This document shows positions 21,561 through 33,800 of a stretch of 64,000 bases of DNA, one piece after another. Source of the DNA: Parelaphostrongylus tenuis (Eukaryota > Nematoda > Chromadorea > Rhabditida > Metastrongylidae); contig JAHQIW010005521.1 of NCBI GenBank assembly GCA_019055375.1, positions 1 to 64,000 on the forward strand, written 5' to 3'. Within the stretch, counting starts at the first letter, position 1; each line of letters begins with the position of its first letter. The notes beneath the pieces were generated by a model. The model did not search any database. It was given only the letters and a program-made list of their open reading frames with translations, and was not told the DNA's origin. Made by a program: the position numbers and the translations under genes.

Positions 21561-24139
21561 CCTTCCATCATTTCATGGTAATTAAAGTGCTTTTACGTGC
21601 GAGCGTCTTCTAAGCGGATTTATGTTTATGTAGGCAAAAAGAAGTTATTGGAAGCAGCTTGGAGTCGATATAGGTTGAAGAGTTGTCGTGATCTTTGCAA
21701 CCATGATGTTGCGGTTTTTGAATTGACAAGCGGGATCGGTACTATCACTGCATACCCGTGATGAACTCTCAATAAGGGAAATGTGTTCCATCAAACTTTT
21801 TGCTTCAATTTCTAATCTCGGGCTCAAAACTCACCGCTGGCAAAAGATCGGCGGAGATTTTGTTCCCTGAAATACGAGTTGTGATAGAAAGTGTTGAAAG
21901 GCATAGCCCATCACTCAGCAATATCTTCGCTGACTTTTTCCGAGCTGAATGCCGAAAATACATGTGCACCTCCCATCCCACATATTTTCCTATTTCTAGA
22001 AAAAAAAGAAATACAGTTCAGCGATGGACGTCGTGCAAGTTCATCTCGTCTGGGAAGAATAATCGATGAAATGTCCAACCTTTTTTGTATTTTTTAGAAC
22101 GGTATTGTCATTTAAGCTTTGCTTTTGCTCTTTTCACGATGTGGATCCGTCTCTAATTTACAGTTTAATCGCGTCATCGCAGGGTGAAGACGTCGGAGAC
22201 CATTAGAGAGTGTTATCTTCAGTAACATGTCAACACACTTCGTTTCAGCTTTGTGAGAATATGCTCATCTTAGCATGAACATTGAATTGATTGGTTTTTA
22301 CATGCAATTGTAGTTTTCCTGTTTGCTAACAAAAGATTTCTATAGAAGCTAAAGAGATTCCGCAAACCCAGAGTAACGTTTTCCATTATTCACTCCGGCT
22401 ATTGTCTCCAATATGAAATTGTTGATGCTGTTTTGACTTGACTTACTATTCCTAATCTGCTGTTGAAGTCTGCGAGTTAATCGTTATATTCCTTTTTTTT
22501 TGCAACAAGCAGTTGTAAATTCTGATCTCCACTCGTCTTGTTCAACTAGTTTATTTTTTGCTTTTCCACGGGTATTCTTCGATAGTGAATTTTTTAGTCA
22601 CGTCAATGCTTTATGTTACGTAATCGGCATATAAACTTCTTAAGTGACTTTGATGAGAATGCAAGCATGTCTCCTCTTAGACTGGAGAGGAGTACGAAGA
22701 CGATTTTTATACAAGGATTAGTAGGGAGCTGATGAATAGTCTGCCTAGTCATTATTTTGCATGAATATATTCTCTTCATACGTGCTTTTAACCACGTTGA
22801 CTGACTGGATATCACTATAGAATATACTCTTTTATACGGAAGGTTTTGAAGTGTTTTTGTTACTGTTTAGTAGTTTTAGGTAAACTTCTCCTCTGCTCAT
22901 AATCACATATCTTTCCTCTCACAGAACTTGGAAGCACAGTTTTGTTGTTGCTATACTATCAATAATCATAAGTTTGAGCATGTATGCTTATATGAACATG
23001 CGATCTCGCTACATATTCGGAAATTCAAATGTCTTGGCAATTATTTAGGTGTAGTAACTGCGGCATCGACGACACTCTTGAGCAATGCTGATAATCGGCT
23101 CATTATGATGTTCTTTATTGAGGATCATCGCATCTCTTAGATTAGCTTTCACAAAGTAAAGGTTGAGTGTAGTGAACACTAAATATTGTAAGCAAAGAAC
23201 CAAGCAATGAACGAGAGAAGCATACGCAATGATTGGAGCGACATCATCATTTTCGAGCACCAGTAAAGCAAAGTTGGTGATTAGTGAATTCAACTATGCA
23301 ACAAGGCTGGCACCACTCACCAATCATAGCAGAATGCAGTTTGTGGGGAACCCGTGAAACTCAGAAGAACAAATTCAAGTAAATGGTTCGCTGTGTATGG
23401 AGATCACTTGGTTGAGATGTGTCATCAATCTATCGAAATGGGTAAGCAATTTTCGCAATAGACATGCAACAAAGCAGAGATGTAGAACTTCAATGTTCTT
23501 TGTATTTTGAGACAACAGTTGTGGTAGTTGGTCAACAATGCGCGCAATATATCTTTTGCCCTCATTCCATTGATGTGACGTCATCTGTGCATTTATAATC
23601 GTGAAGAACTTCTGAACCTATTTTCAACAAGAAGAACCTATTTCTGATCTTCGTTTTGACTCGTTTTTGATTGGTTCAATTTCCTGAGTGCAGCGAAGTT
23701 TTGTGTCATAATCAATGGAACATAGTTGATTTCTTGAGCACTCAATCGTAGTGTTTGGTAGTAGAGTACCTGATTTTGTCTACTTTTGAAGGCATCGTTT
23801 CCGCAATGGAGGTGTGCGAGTTAGTGGAAGAGATTTGTCGAAAGAGGATGACTTTGTAACAACATAAATTTGTTCTAGTGGAGTAACAACTGGTACTTTA
23901 GAAGCTGATCATTTAGCGTACAACGTACTTCTTTTCATACGACCACTGACAGCCTTTATCGCATTAGCGACGCCTAATCATGGCATTGTCTCATAGCCGA
24001 TTTGAACCGAATAGAAGCAAAATTGAACGCGCATCGTACTTCAAATAGACCAGAAAACGGTTACTTATCCATGAGCACTTTTTGTCGGAGCTGGATTTGC
24101 GCTGAGCTAAAGTCGCACGATACGCATTTTTTACGTTGA
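21561..24139. other. No gene recognised
   Basis: AT-rich. ORFs up to 89 codons (21800-22069) carry no recognisable domain. No tandem repeats or family repeats were noticed. Confidence 0.4.
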
Positions 24140-24335
24140 ATTCTAACTGCGCATTTTCTTGTGAACATTCTGACATGCAACTTGCTCATATTTTCCTTGA
24201 GATGGAGCAGTCTGGAAACAAATTCTTCTGCTACTCATGCACAAACGACTGGTGGGGAATAGCGCTAGTGAAGCCGCACACAAAACTAACCATCTAAGGA
24301 CGGCAGTTGGTCGATCGATCGCACATAGGGGCGCG
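24140..24335 (+). repeat. Single arm of the foldback mariner family
   Basis: Plus strand: CTGCGCATTTTCTTGTGAACA, then CTTGAGATGGAGCAGTCTGG, CTACTCATGCACAAACGACT and GCTAGTGAAGCCGC. The same order is found in both arms of the palindromic elements at 30.5, 47.9 and 54.5 kb, which encode the first residues of a mariner N-terminal domain. No inverted partner is present here; the RTE insertion begins about 95 bp to the right. Confidence 0.65.
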
Positions 24336-24429
24336 CAAAAGACGCGCCATTTTCTCTATTCAATTTGAATTTTTCCTCCATTTCTAAAGTAGAAGCTTAG
24401 GAATTTGTATTTTTCCTGTATCACCTGTA

Positions 24430-25528
24430 TCACCTGTCGTCCCGTTGATCGTCGAGTGACTCGAGCGGGTACCAGCAACTCTTCCATTTTTCCCTATCGC
24501 GTGCAAGAGTAGCCCAGTGGGTCCTCCTTGTTCTAGGAATTCGCTGAGCATCATATCTTTCTTCCATCGCTTTCGTGAAGAAATCGGACCAACGGGTCAG
24601 TGGTCTTCCTTTAGAGCGCTTGACGTCCCGAGGAATCCAGTCGGTAACGGCTCTCGTCCATCGGTTGTCGTTGAAGCGCATCACGTGTCCGGCCCACCTT
24701 ATTTTCGATATCCTGGCGTGTAGAACGGCGTCTTTGATTTTCGATCGTTGACGTAGGTCGGAAGTTCGGATCCTTTGTCTCATTTGCGAAATACGAGACA
24801 CTCCTAGCATCGACCTTTCGACTGCGCGTTCGATAACGGCAAGTGATCTTTCATCCTGCTTACGTAGCGACCAGGTTTCTGCTGCATACATTAGGGCAGG
24901 GATAATTGTCGAGTCGAAAAGGTGGGCACGGAGTCGGATGTTTCTTTGTCCTCTTCACTACATCTTCGATGCTTTTAAACGTTCCCCAAGCCGCTCGTTT
25001 CCTCCTGCTCAACTCTGGGGCTAGGTCGTTCATCATGTTGATTTCACGACCTAGATAGATGTAACTGGAGCATTCGGAAATTGTCGTTCCGTTGAGCGTG
25101 AATGGGGCATTAGAAACCCATCCGTTCCTCATGAACATTGTTTTCGTTAGATTCAGTTGAAGACCGATCTTTCCACAGGCGTTATCGAAATCAGTCAACA
25201 TTCGTTCCGCTTGGCTGATGTTTGGTGTTATGAGAACGATATCGTCAGCAAAGCGAAGATGGTTTAATTGTCGACCGTCAATTTTCACTCCCATTTCGTC
25301 CCATTCTAATGTTCGCATGACGTTTTGTAGGGTGGCAGTGAATAGTTTTGGCGATATTGTATCGCCTTGTCGAACCCCTCTTCTTACGTCAATTGTGATA
25401 TTGTTGTAGAATGGAGATATTCTGGTCGTGAAATCTTTATAAAGCTCACGAAGGATCATTATGTACCGAGTAGGGACGCCCTGGTTATCCAGAGCCTCTA
25501 TAACCGCTTCTGTTTCCACTGAATTTTC
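24430..25528 (-). pseudogene. RTE-clade non-LTR retrotransposon, 5'-truncated reverse transcriptase
   Basis: Reverse transcriptase for target-primed retrotransposition. The minus-strand reading begins inside the RT domain (NSVETEAVIEALDNQGVP). It contains RRGVRQGDTISPKLF, the catalytic FADDIVLIT box, LQLNLTKTMFM and FTLNGTTISECSSYIYLG, then after one frameshift (about 24941-24948) FDSTIIPALMYAAETWSLR, RISKIRWAGHVMRF and KGRPLTRWSDFF to a stop at 24430. The endonuclease and the N-terminal RT are missing, so this is a standard 5' truncation. Just beyond the stop, a short tandem tail (GGTGATACA twice, 24417-24437) is typical of RTE 3' ends. Apart from the one frameshift the frame is clean over about 370 codons, so the copy is young. 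Confidence 0.9.
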
Positions 25529-26263
25529 CGTGAAAAAAATTCAGTGGATTTTTCCTGTACTCCATGATTTTCTCTTTGTGATCACAGGTTTTCACACATC
25601 GTTGATGGTATGGTCGCGCGCATGAGGATCACCAAATCTCCATGCGACCGGAGTCAGTGAATTCGTACCACACTTGTCCAGAAGGATAGCAGGCAGATTT
25701 GATATATCAAAAGGCCACCAGCTGCTCACTGTGAAGTTCAGTTATGCATTTAATAACTTCAAACGATACTTAACGAAGTCGAATGCACGATGCATCTATA
25801 ACGGAATGAACATTGCAGCGAGCATCATCTTCTCATCTATTATGAAGTGCAATTTATCGATAAATGAGAAGATGAGGCACTTGCGGACGATAATAATTTA
25901 CTGAATGGAAATAAAACAACACTGTTAAGCTTCCATCACATCTACAAAGTAATAAAAAAGTCCTCGATGTGAAGTGTTTTTCTTCTTGACATGCAAATGT
26001 TGGAACCACTCTTTCATGTTGATCTCCTCATCATCATCTCCAGTCAGCCCAATTGAATCTCTTGAAATGCTAGTATTATCATCCCTTAATTAGGTCAATT
26101 TTTAGGACCTGTAAGATTAGAGAGATACAAAGAGCGGAGATGAATGAGTGAGTATAACCGAACCAAGGAAGTAATAGATAAGAATAGTGCGACCTGGCGT
26201 GTGACTTTTCTTTGCATCACAACAATCACCCATCGAAGTTAATGGAGGCAGTAGAAAATAGTG
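25529..26263. other. No feature recognised
   Basis: A small imperfect palindrome (CCACTGAATTTT ... AAAATTCAGTGG, 25517-25548) marks the 5' junction of the RTE copy. The rest is unremarkable. Confidence 0.4.
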
Positions 26264-26533
26264 GATAAAGTTGTCGACTTGAATCAATCACTAAGAAATG
26301 CGACGTGCATTCGTCTTCAATGTCTAGCTTGGTCTAAGGATTGAATGCATATCTGGTTTTCACAATGACTCGTGGTGACGTATACATAAGACATATCAGT
26401 GCTGCTATCTTTCCAGACAGCCATGGTACCAATTTACCGACCCGGAACGGATGGAAGGCTTGGTGATCTTCGGGCGCGAAGGTGTACCATCGATCACATG
26501 TGCCATTGAAGCACCACTGCGTCCGTTGCGCTC
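26264..26533 (-). repeat. tRNA-derived SINE, full-length copy
   Basis: Reverse orientation: tail (ATGCGACGTGCATTCGTCTT) at the left, then ATTGAATGCATATCTGG, GGTACCAATTTACCGACC and the decayed tRNA-like head ending GCACCACTGCGTCCGTTGC near 26530. Confidence 0.8.
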
Positions 26534-27057
26534 TTCTGTAGTACGCATGAATGAAGGTGTCAGGTTGGTATGCAGTTAAGGAGGAAAAAGTGGATCTGAG
26601 GTGGCAAAAAATCCTGCTGTTTTCCGCTCATTCCTATCTGACATTCTAATCTCTCTTTTCCACATCCTGTTTTTACTGCGATGTTTTTCGTGCTCTGTTG
26701 CTGATAACCTGCTCGATCGACCGCCATCGAAATGTCTGTTTAAATCGATAGTTTAGTTCAGGAGGTTTCGACTGTAAAAAGCTGTGACTCCGGTCTTGTT
26801 TGATACTACGTACCCGATTTGTCGGTCGCGTACATTGCGACTTGCGACGATTGGCCGTACTTCCGTGTGTCGTGGGAGACGGCACGTTCGGTTTTGGAAT
26901 TATATCATCATTACATTTTGTTTATTTTGTTTATGTTGTGTGTGTTGTTTCTTTTTGTTTACTTATCATGTTTCTTACAATATTCTCTTGAGATATGCTG
27001 AAGAGCTGTATGTACGTTTTAAACACATAATCTTCTTTTCGGTCTTATAGCCCGATA
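26534..27057. other. No feature recognised
   Basis: Short overlapping ORFs on both strands, none recognisable. The TTTG-rich stretch at 26915-26970 makes the apparent hydrophobic ORFs. Confidence 0.35.
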
Positions 27058-27128
27058 TTGAAAATTGAAGGCAAGTGCATGGCGTATCCTTCAGGGATTA
27101 ATCAACGCCAAGAGCTTATCCTTTATCC
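27058..27128 (+). repeat. SINE tail fragment
   Basis: TTGAAGGCAAGTGCATGGCG, then CTTCAGGGATTAATCAACGC and GAGCTTATCCTTTA: the family's 3' 70 bp only. Confidence 0.8.
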
Positions 27129-27420
27129 CATATTCATATCTTTTGAAAGCTGTGAGTGCTTTTATTATCTTGTATTGCGCTATGAACATCATTCATCAGG
27201 GCAGCATTTGTCACTGGTCAAGGGCGTTTTTCAGGTGTTCTGTGCATTCCTTTTTAGTTAATTAGTATCAGGACAAACTATCGTTTTTGTATAGTTCCAA
27301 ACCTCTCCAAAACCATTAAACAGAATCATCTGTGGTCATTTGCATCAGCCATAATTACGTGAGAGATCTGATCTGCTATCTGCTTCAGATGAGTATCATT
27401 CCTCCCTAACCAGATGAGTA

Positions 27421-27597
27421 ATTAATCTTCTGCGTGACATACTCGCAAACAGTGCCGAAGAAGAGATTGATGATGAAGCTGATGTCAGCATGGAAGACAA
27501 TGCATTTGTCGCAGATACTAGGCCATCTAAAGCTTTCTCTCTCTCACTCAAAACTCTGACTTTTGATGACGACAAGCAGATGTTCAAAGCAATCTAA
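27421..27597 (+). pseudogene. Orphan acidic ORF, possible exon remnant
   Basis: 58 codons open to a TAA at 27595-27597: LLRDILANSAEEEIDDEAD, then SMEDNAFVADTRPSKAF, SLSLKTLTFDDDKQMF. The acidic, well-balanced composition is unlike the random ORFs around it and looks like real protein sequence. No Met starts it and an in-frame TGA lies just upstream, so it needs an upstream exon or is a relic. I recognise no family. The extended 5' sequence repeats CAGATGAGTA twice (27387-27396 and 27411-27420), which may mark local rearrangement. Confidence 0.35.
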
Positions 27598-27816
27598 TGC
27601 TTTCATGCAACGAGCTGGCGAACTTTTATGAAGTGTCCCTGAGCAATCACTACAAGCTGGTTGAAAAGCAGGCAAATATCTGTGACGAACAGAAGATAGG
27701 TAGATCTAAAAAGACTATTTACTACTGCTGTGAAAAAGGGTACAGAATTCATCTCATAAGATTGAATAAAATTTGCTGTGGAATTGAAACAACGCACTCC
27801 TTGAGCAAAAAGTGAG
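27598..27816. other. No feature recognised
   Basis: An ORF runs across it on the plus strand (27597-27815, 72 codons) without domain similarity. Confidence 0.3.
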
Positions 27817-28093
27817 AAGGATCAAGCTCTTCGCGTCGAAGAGTCTGTGAGGGGTGCGCCAGTCATGTCCAAATTATATTCTCCTTTGAGGTGATTAAAT
27901 GCATATCTGGCCTGTACAATGACTCACGGTGTCCTACGGAGACATTGAACCAGTGCTGCTTATGCTCCCAGACAAGTTTGGCACAAATTTACCGATTTGA
28001 AGAAATGGAAAGCTTGGTGAGGCAGAGCGCCAAATCGAACCAATGACTCGTGTACGATGCGAAACACCCTTAACCACTGCGCCACACGCGCTC
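27817..28093 (-). repeat. tRNA-derived SINE, full-length copy
   Basis: Reverse orientation. The left edge AAGGATCAAGCTCTTCGCGT is the tail. ATTAAATGCATATCTGGCC and CAAATTTACCGATTTG form the body. The right edge AACCACTGCGCCACACGCGC is the well-preserved tRNA-like head, whose first seven bases GAGCGCG can pair with the last bases of the tRNA-like part. Confidence 0.85.
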
Positions 28094-28588
28094 TTGAGCA
28101 CAAAGTTATCTTTTTTTTGTTAATAAAGCTTACTAGAACAAATGAGGAGATCAAGGATGATCTGCAGTAGTATAGCAGTTTGAGTTAGATTTTATTTTCA
28201 TCGTTTTCCCATTCTCGTCACACTTCCATGAGGATTAAATATCCTGTTAGCATTGTACCGCGTGCTGCTCACAGTTTTCTGTTTTCCGTTGTTTTCATCA
28301 GGTGTAATTCCATGTTCGTAGTCCACACTTTCGAAGGCCTTTTCCGCTTTTTCTAGACTTTTAGCACTCATTTGACGGCTTCATATCTGGGAATTGCAAC
28401 ACTATGTTTCTTTTCTCAGTTTTTGAAACGCCCTGACGGAGAGAATGAGCCTACGTTTACAATCGCTGCGCATTTTAGTGTTCGTGGTCAGGTCTTTTGA
28501 CGCTTACGTTACCATGGACCTAACCCACTGGATGTCTAACCGCCCAGCGTATTGCATCTAACAGTGAAACTTGTGACGTGTAACCATG
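28094..28588. other. No feature recognised
   Basis: Nothing recognised apart from short ORFs. Confidence 0.4.
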
Positions 28589-28626
28589 GTGTCTAACTCC
28601 AGCCAACACGCTGGAGAGTTAGACAC
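28589..28626. repeat. Strong hairpin, 15-bp stem
   Basis: GTGTCTAACTCCAGC (28589-28603) pairs with GCTGGAGAGTTAGACAC (28610-28626), with a two-base bulge and loop CAACAC. A related sequence (TGCATCTAACAG ... GGTTAGAGAT ... GTGGGTCC) recurs at 29425-29550, so this belongs to another dispersed, probably tRNA-like family. Confidence 0.75.
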
Positions 28627-29917
28627 TCGGAGGATTGGGTTTATGGTCCCGTGGGGGTCAACAGGCTCTTAGTATTTTTTATAGCGTAGGCTGAGATGAT
28701 ACTGAAGCGAGTTTTGGTTTTCTAGATGGTCTCCATAGAGAGCTGGAAGATCGAAAGAAACATATGATTCGCGCTCATAGGCTCGGAATTACTTCACTTT
28801 CAACTTATTTTATATAGAGCGATTATGGCAGTTTAAACCCATAGAGCGGCAGAAGAAAGTTCATTCTACAATCCTCATGGAAAATTCCTAAAATTTCTAC
28901 AAAACGGTGAAATTTTCGACTCAAAAAAGGAAGCACGGGCGATAATGCCCACCGATTGTGGAACTCAATCTTATTTTTTCTGCTACAACCCAGCAAGAAA
29001 GCCTTTTCAGGAACTAAGTACAGTTTCAAAATTGACGAGATTTCAGCTATCGAATCGCATAATAAAAGTATGAGAAAGTGAAAGCGAGGAGGAGCCTTAA
29101 TATCATAGCGTTGAAATTTATTCCTTCCTTCTTCAAATACAAAAGATGGGGATAGTAGGGCAACAGTCTGCTTTGAATCAATAATCGCCATACGTTGCTT
29201 TCGGATATCAACTAGAGACTCACACTGTACAGTCCGTATTTGATAAACTGACCAGTATTGCTAAGTTTACTGGTCTATGGGTTAGTTTTTTCTTGAAATT
29301 GAACCCACGTTTTTTTGGTATATTGCTTATTTGTGAACCCTTTTCACAACCGTGGACATATGGCCTCAGCATCTCATTGGCAATTCCAGACGATCTGCTC
29401 CACCTCCCCTGTTTTTCCAATCCCAAGCATACTGCATCTAAAATGATAATCTGTTGCGTCTAACAGTAATACGATGGGGGTTAATGATGCAGAAGAGATG
29501 TGGGAGACCCTCCAGAGTTGCTGGTTAGAGATATAGAGGTCGTGGGTCCAGGGTTCCGAGAGGGTTAGGTCCTCTACCTGTTTGCCACGAGATAATTTTA
29601 GCCAGCGCATATAAAAAAGTCGAACTAATCAAAGCTCTTATTTGTGTGTTTCAGAGAAGCGATGCCAAATTCGATTGTTTAGAGGTAAACTTTGAATTGG
29701 TCTTCCTCAACAAAGCATACTGTTCGCATAAGCTAATGCCCTAGCATCATATTTGGTCATGAAAAAAGGTGTATTTTCTCAAATTTTGAACTGGAAATTA
29801 GTCGTAATTTGATGTGAATAGTTGTTATTCAAAGGTTTTCAATTTCCCTTGTCCAAGCTAGAGGAACTTGAAAGCGAACACGTCGTAATCCTCAAAACGG
29901 CAGCACCTTTCACAAGA
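28627..29917. other. Mostly unannotated; tRNA-like decayed repeat near 29430-29560
   Basis: 29430-29560 resembles the flanks of the 28.6-kb hairpin. The 122-codon minus ORF at 28823-29191 shows no recognised domain. Confidence 0.35.
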
Positions 29918-30190
29918 AGCGCTCGGCGCAGTGGTTAAACGCACCCTGTATCACGAAATTGGTTACGCTCGTGGCCCACTAAGCTCCTCATCATCGTATG
30001 GTCGGCAATTTGGCATCAGACTTGTTTTTGAGAATCGCGGCACTGACCTGATACATCGATAGGCCACAGCACAGTTACAGTAAGAAAGTTACTGTGAAAG
30101 CCAAATACGCTTAATCACCTCAAACGATGCTAAATGGAAACGAATATGCGAATCTTTCAGAGACTCGTGAATTTTGAGAGTTTCTTTCTA
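29918..30190 (+). repeat. tRNA-derived SINE, diverged full-length copy
   Basis: Head GCGCTCGGCGCAGTGGTTAA, B-box region changed to TTGGTTACGCTC, body GGCAATTTGGCATCAGACTT and ACTGACCTGATACATCGATA, tail AATCTTTCAGAGACTCGTG. Confidence 0.8.
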
Positions 30191-30449
30191 GCTTCAACTT
30201 CACACAAGCTCCTCTAATTATTCGAAATGAGGACCATTAGCATCGACAGATTTTTTTTTCGTAAAAGCTCTGCTCTGTTATTCCAGTTGCTGGAATGATA
30301 CGGTGTGAAAAATGTGTAAGCGCAGTAGTTATCTCTCCGTGTTCTTTGACACTGTTGGTTTTTCAGCGTTGAGAAGTAAACGTTCGCGTCGTTTCGATTC
30401 ATCTAACTTTTTCACATTTGTAATGTTATTTTTTTAGGTGAAATTGTAC

Positions 30450-30870
30450 ATCCCGCGGCAAGCAATTTGAACTACAACATGCCCGTGCTTGTTCGAAGGT
30501 GGAGCTGTCTTGGAAAAAATTTGCTTACTACTCCTGCACGATTGAGAGTAGAGGAAAAATGCCAGTGAAGCGGCGCGCAGATTAGTGGAGATTCCTGTCA
30601 AGGGCGCGACCGCGATTGATCCTTCAGACTCTTCTCGCCTGCTTTGAACTTTGTGTACCACTTCTTAGCCGTCCTTCAAGCATGTCATGTCCCAAATCCC
30701 TAGTAATCCTGCGCGCCACTTTACTAGCATTTTTGCCAGCGCTCCATTCGTGCATGAGTAGCAAGCAAATTTGTTCTCAAGACAGCTCCATCTGAAAGCA
30801 TTATGACCGAGTTGTGCAGCAAAATGTTCGTAAGAAAATGGGCAACTGAACGGTGCGAAAACCATACACT
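30450..30870. mobile_element. Foldback element made from mariner 5' ends
   Basis: Left arm, plus strand (about 30496-30592): GGTGGAGCTGTCTTGGAAAA, TTTGCTTACTACTCCTGCAC, ATGCCAGTGAAGCGGCGCGC. The right arm, minus strand, carries the same order (GATGGAGCTGTCTTGAGAAC, TTTGCTTGCTACTCATGCAC, ATGCTAGTAAAGTGGCGCGC). Each arm encodes the start of a mariner N-terminal domain; the minus arm reads ELSREQICLLLMHEWSAGKN and ASKVARRITRDLGHD. Two head-to-head 5' ends with no catalytic domain mean that any mobility would depend on transposase from elsewhere. Confidence 0.7.
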
Positions 30871-33800
30871 TTTGACTGCTTCTTGCTAATAAATCTTTTG
30901 ATGAATAAGTGCCAAAATTTATGAAGCAACCTAATTTCTGAATTTGACGTCATAAAGTGCGCAATACGAGTGACATTTTGGCCAACCTGTAATTGCAAAT
31001 GAAGTTTTAGCGAGAGAACATCTTAATGTGAGAATTTTAGCAATTTTTAGCATTCGATCCCCTTCCTCGCATGAGCCGTCACAAAGGTCTACTAAGATTG
31101 CACGTATTCCTCCAATTACTAATCAAGGATTTCGTCTTCATCATTGACGTACAGTGCTGGTCGGACAAATCTTCTTGCGCTTTTGAAGAAATTGGACTAA
31201 CGCGTCGTTTCGTAAGGCGATTGATGATTGTTGCAAAAACTTCTGATGCTAAGTGAACGCCGTAGAAAGTTAATCGATATAACTAATCATGTAACTTGGA
31301 GGTATGTAAGCCAGAGCGTTCGTAGATGTTTAGTCGATTCATTGCAAGAAAATGCTGGAAGGGGTTTGAACCAGCACCCACCTTTCACGATAGTCCCCAC
31401 ATCCACTCGGCTCTAGCGCTACACTAGTTGATTCGCATAGCTTAATTCTGCTTGTTGTGAGTTTTGGGGTTTTTTGATTTACTGCTTGGTTTAACGGGGG
31501 TTCTTTTAGTTAACTCTAATTTAGATGATAATTTATATAACACTTAATATTTGGTTAGTCATCTTCACTATGGTTTTAAGGTTGGGGGCAGTATTTAGCA
31601 TTTTTACTGATATTGATTTATGGTGAGGTTTCAATTTTTTCAATTCCAGGAGGTTTCATGTTAAATGAGAGATATGTAGAACAACGTTTTTTAAGAAGTT
31701 TTTTGTAGGTCAATTTCACTTTTTCTTCCTTTACGCTTTGCCGTTTTGCATGGGTATCTTTGTATGCTGATTGTCCTGACTTGTGTTCAGTGTGAAATGT
31801 TATTACTTCATGTAGGTCTTTGATGAGGTTTGATTTTAGTGCACACTAGAAACCTAAAAAATAGATGATCTACAGCGTCTAAATTTGATCAGATTGCATA
31901 ACTGAGTATTATGTTAGTCAAGAGTAAATTGTGATTACATTAAGTACATTATAATCGGTTTTCCAAAGTGCTGAAAGTGGTGGTGAAAACACTCGAGATA
32001 ACTCACGGTCTCTACACTGGATATTCAGCAACTTCTAATAGTGTAGAGATACTCCCAGTCAGTTTATAGCTTAATGAGCTAAACAATCAGCATGATCAAT
32101 GTCGAATCGTAGTTCACGTGTAGCCACAAAATCTATGTGATCCAAAATATGCCTTCACCGAAAGACATGCTTGAATTTTACAGCCGAAATAAGACGCTGT
32201 GATAAGCCAGCCACTAAAGATGGTACCTTAAACCTGACCTCCTCAAGAAAAGCTATGGTGCTTAACATATGCACGTCTTCATTTTTCTAATTCGTGAACT
32301 CACGACTAGAATTTCGTTTCGTTTTTTTAGCATTTGCCCTTTATTGTAAAAGCCTGTTTCGTGCGTGATGGCTCATAAGTATCGCTTTAAATTGTATCCA
32401 AGTGGCAGTACGTCTAGTCGGGCGGAGTTCACATATCACTTTATAGGGTGCATTTTGTAAACTTATTAGTTATTACGCGACCACTACATTTATGCCTAAT
32501 TTTGATATGTGCTCCAATTGACTAGAGTGCAGAATATTTCAAAAGTCCCCACTGTGTAGTCTGGTTATAAGTACTACAAAAAGTATTGGTGAGCTGCTCT
32601 GTAGCGGATGGGCAGTACTCTCAAGATGATTGAGTTGGATACCACGTCATAGATTATTAGGCCACTTGACATTTGATTCGAAAAACTGGACGAGAAGATC
32701 GAGATTTAGCAACTGGTCTACAGCTTGCCAAAAAAAAAGTTTGAAGGGCACGTCTGTGATTTGCGTCTTTTATATGATGCCTCTCTAGTACTGTCTAATC
32801 GTTTCCCATATTCCATGAAGAGCCGAAAACAGTCATACGTGAGTTGTGCTTAGAGCAATCTAAGAATACAAATTTCGTTATGATCTTAACTCCTGATTGA
32901 AGAACGCTAGATTAGTAATAGCTAGTAAATATTTTTGGTAAAGTGAGTTTTGATTTTAGAATTCCGCATCTTTCTCATTCGTCTCGCCTCCAACCATTTC
33001 TTCCTTTGTGCATTCCGTTGTTGATGGCTTTCGACACAATGAAGCTCAATGTTACGACATCGGTGTAACATAGCCTAATCATAATCATGAGCCACTCCAC
33101 TTGGCTCCAGTCGTAATAACGGCACGTCAACTTTTATATGGTAAGTTGAACTATAATTATTACGCATTACCTTGAGAAACAGCGCTTTCAAGAGCGGAGT
33201 TCATAGGAGGACACGATTGTCCCTATTTTTTTTTCTAGTATTATTTCGCGAAGCAAGTTAAGGTTTGAGAATGGACGAGAGCTCAATGACAAAGAGTGAC
33301 CACTATTTATCGGTAAAATATTGGGCTTTTCAAATTAACTATATATATCGTGTTGTACATATATGACATTTTTTCCATTTATCTTTAAGATGTGATTGGT
33401 TTTTGCCCTCATTTCACATCCCGATCAGGAAATGCTGGACAACGTACAAAGAGAGAAATGTCAAACATTGGTTGGGAAATAGATAAACATTTGCTTTCAA
33501 CTCGATATCAACGAGGAATACATTATGAGTCTATAGATACAGATTGTTTTAACGGAGTTAGTTTGAAGTGACAACACTTATTTGGCATGCATTTACTTCA
33601 ATAATGTCTCTGGCTATATTTATGATTTATGATTCATATCCCCCCTAAGAAAGCTCAAGTTCCCTCTACATGGGGCAGTAGAACGCATCTCCTAGAGGCA
33701 GTGGAATCCGAAACGGACTCTGCGAGCACTGCGGCAAATCGACTTATAGCTTCCAAGCATGTAAGCCGAATTTATGAGCACGTTTATAGGGCGCCATTAT

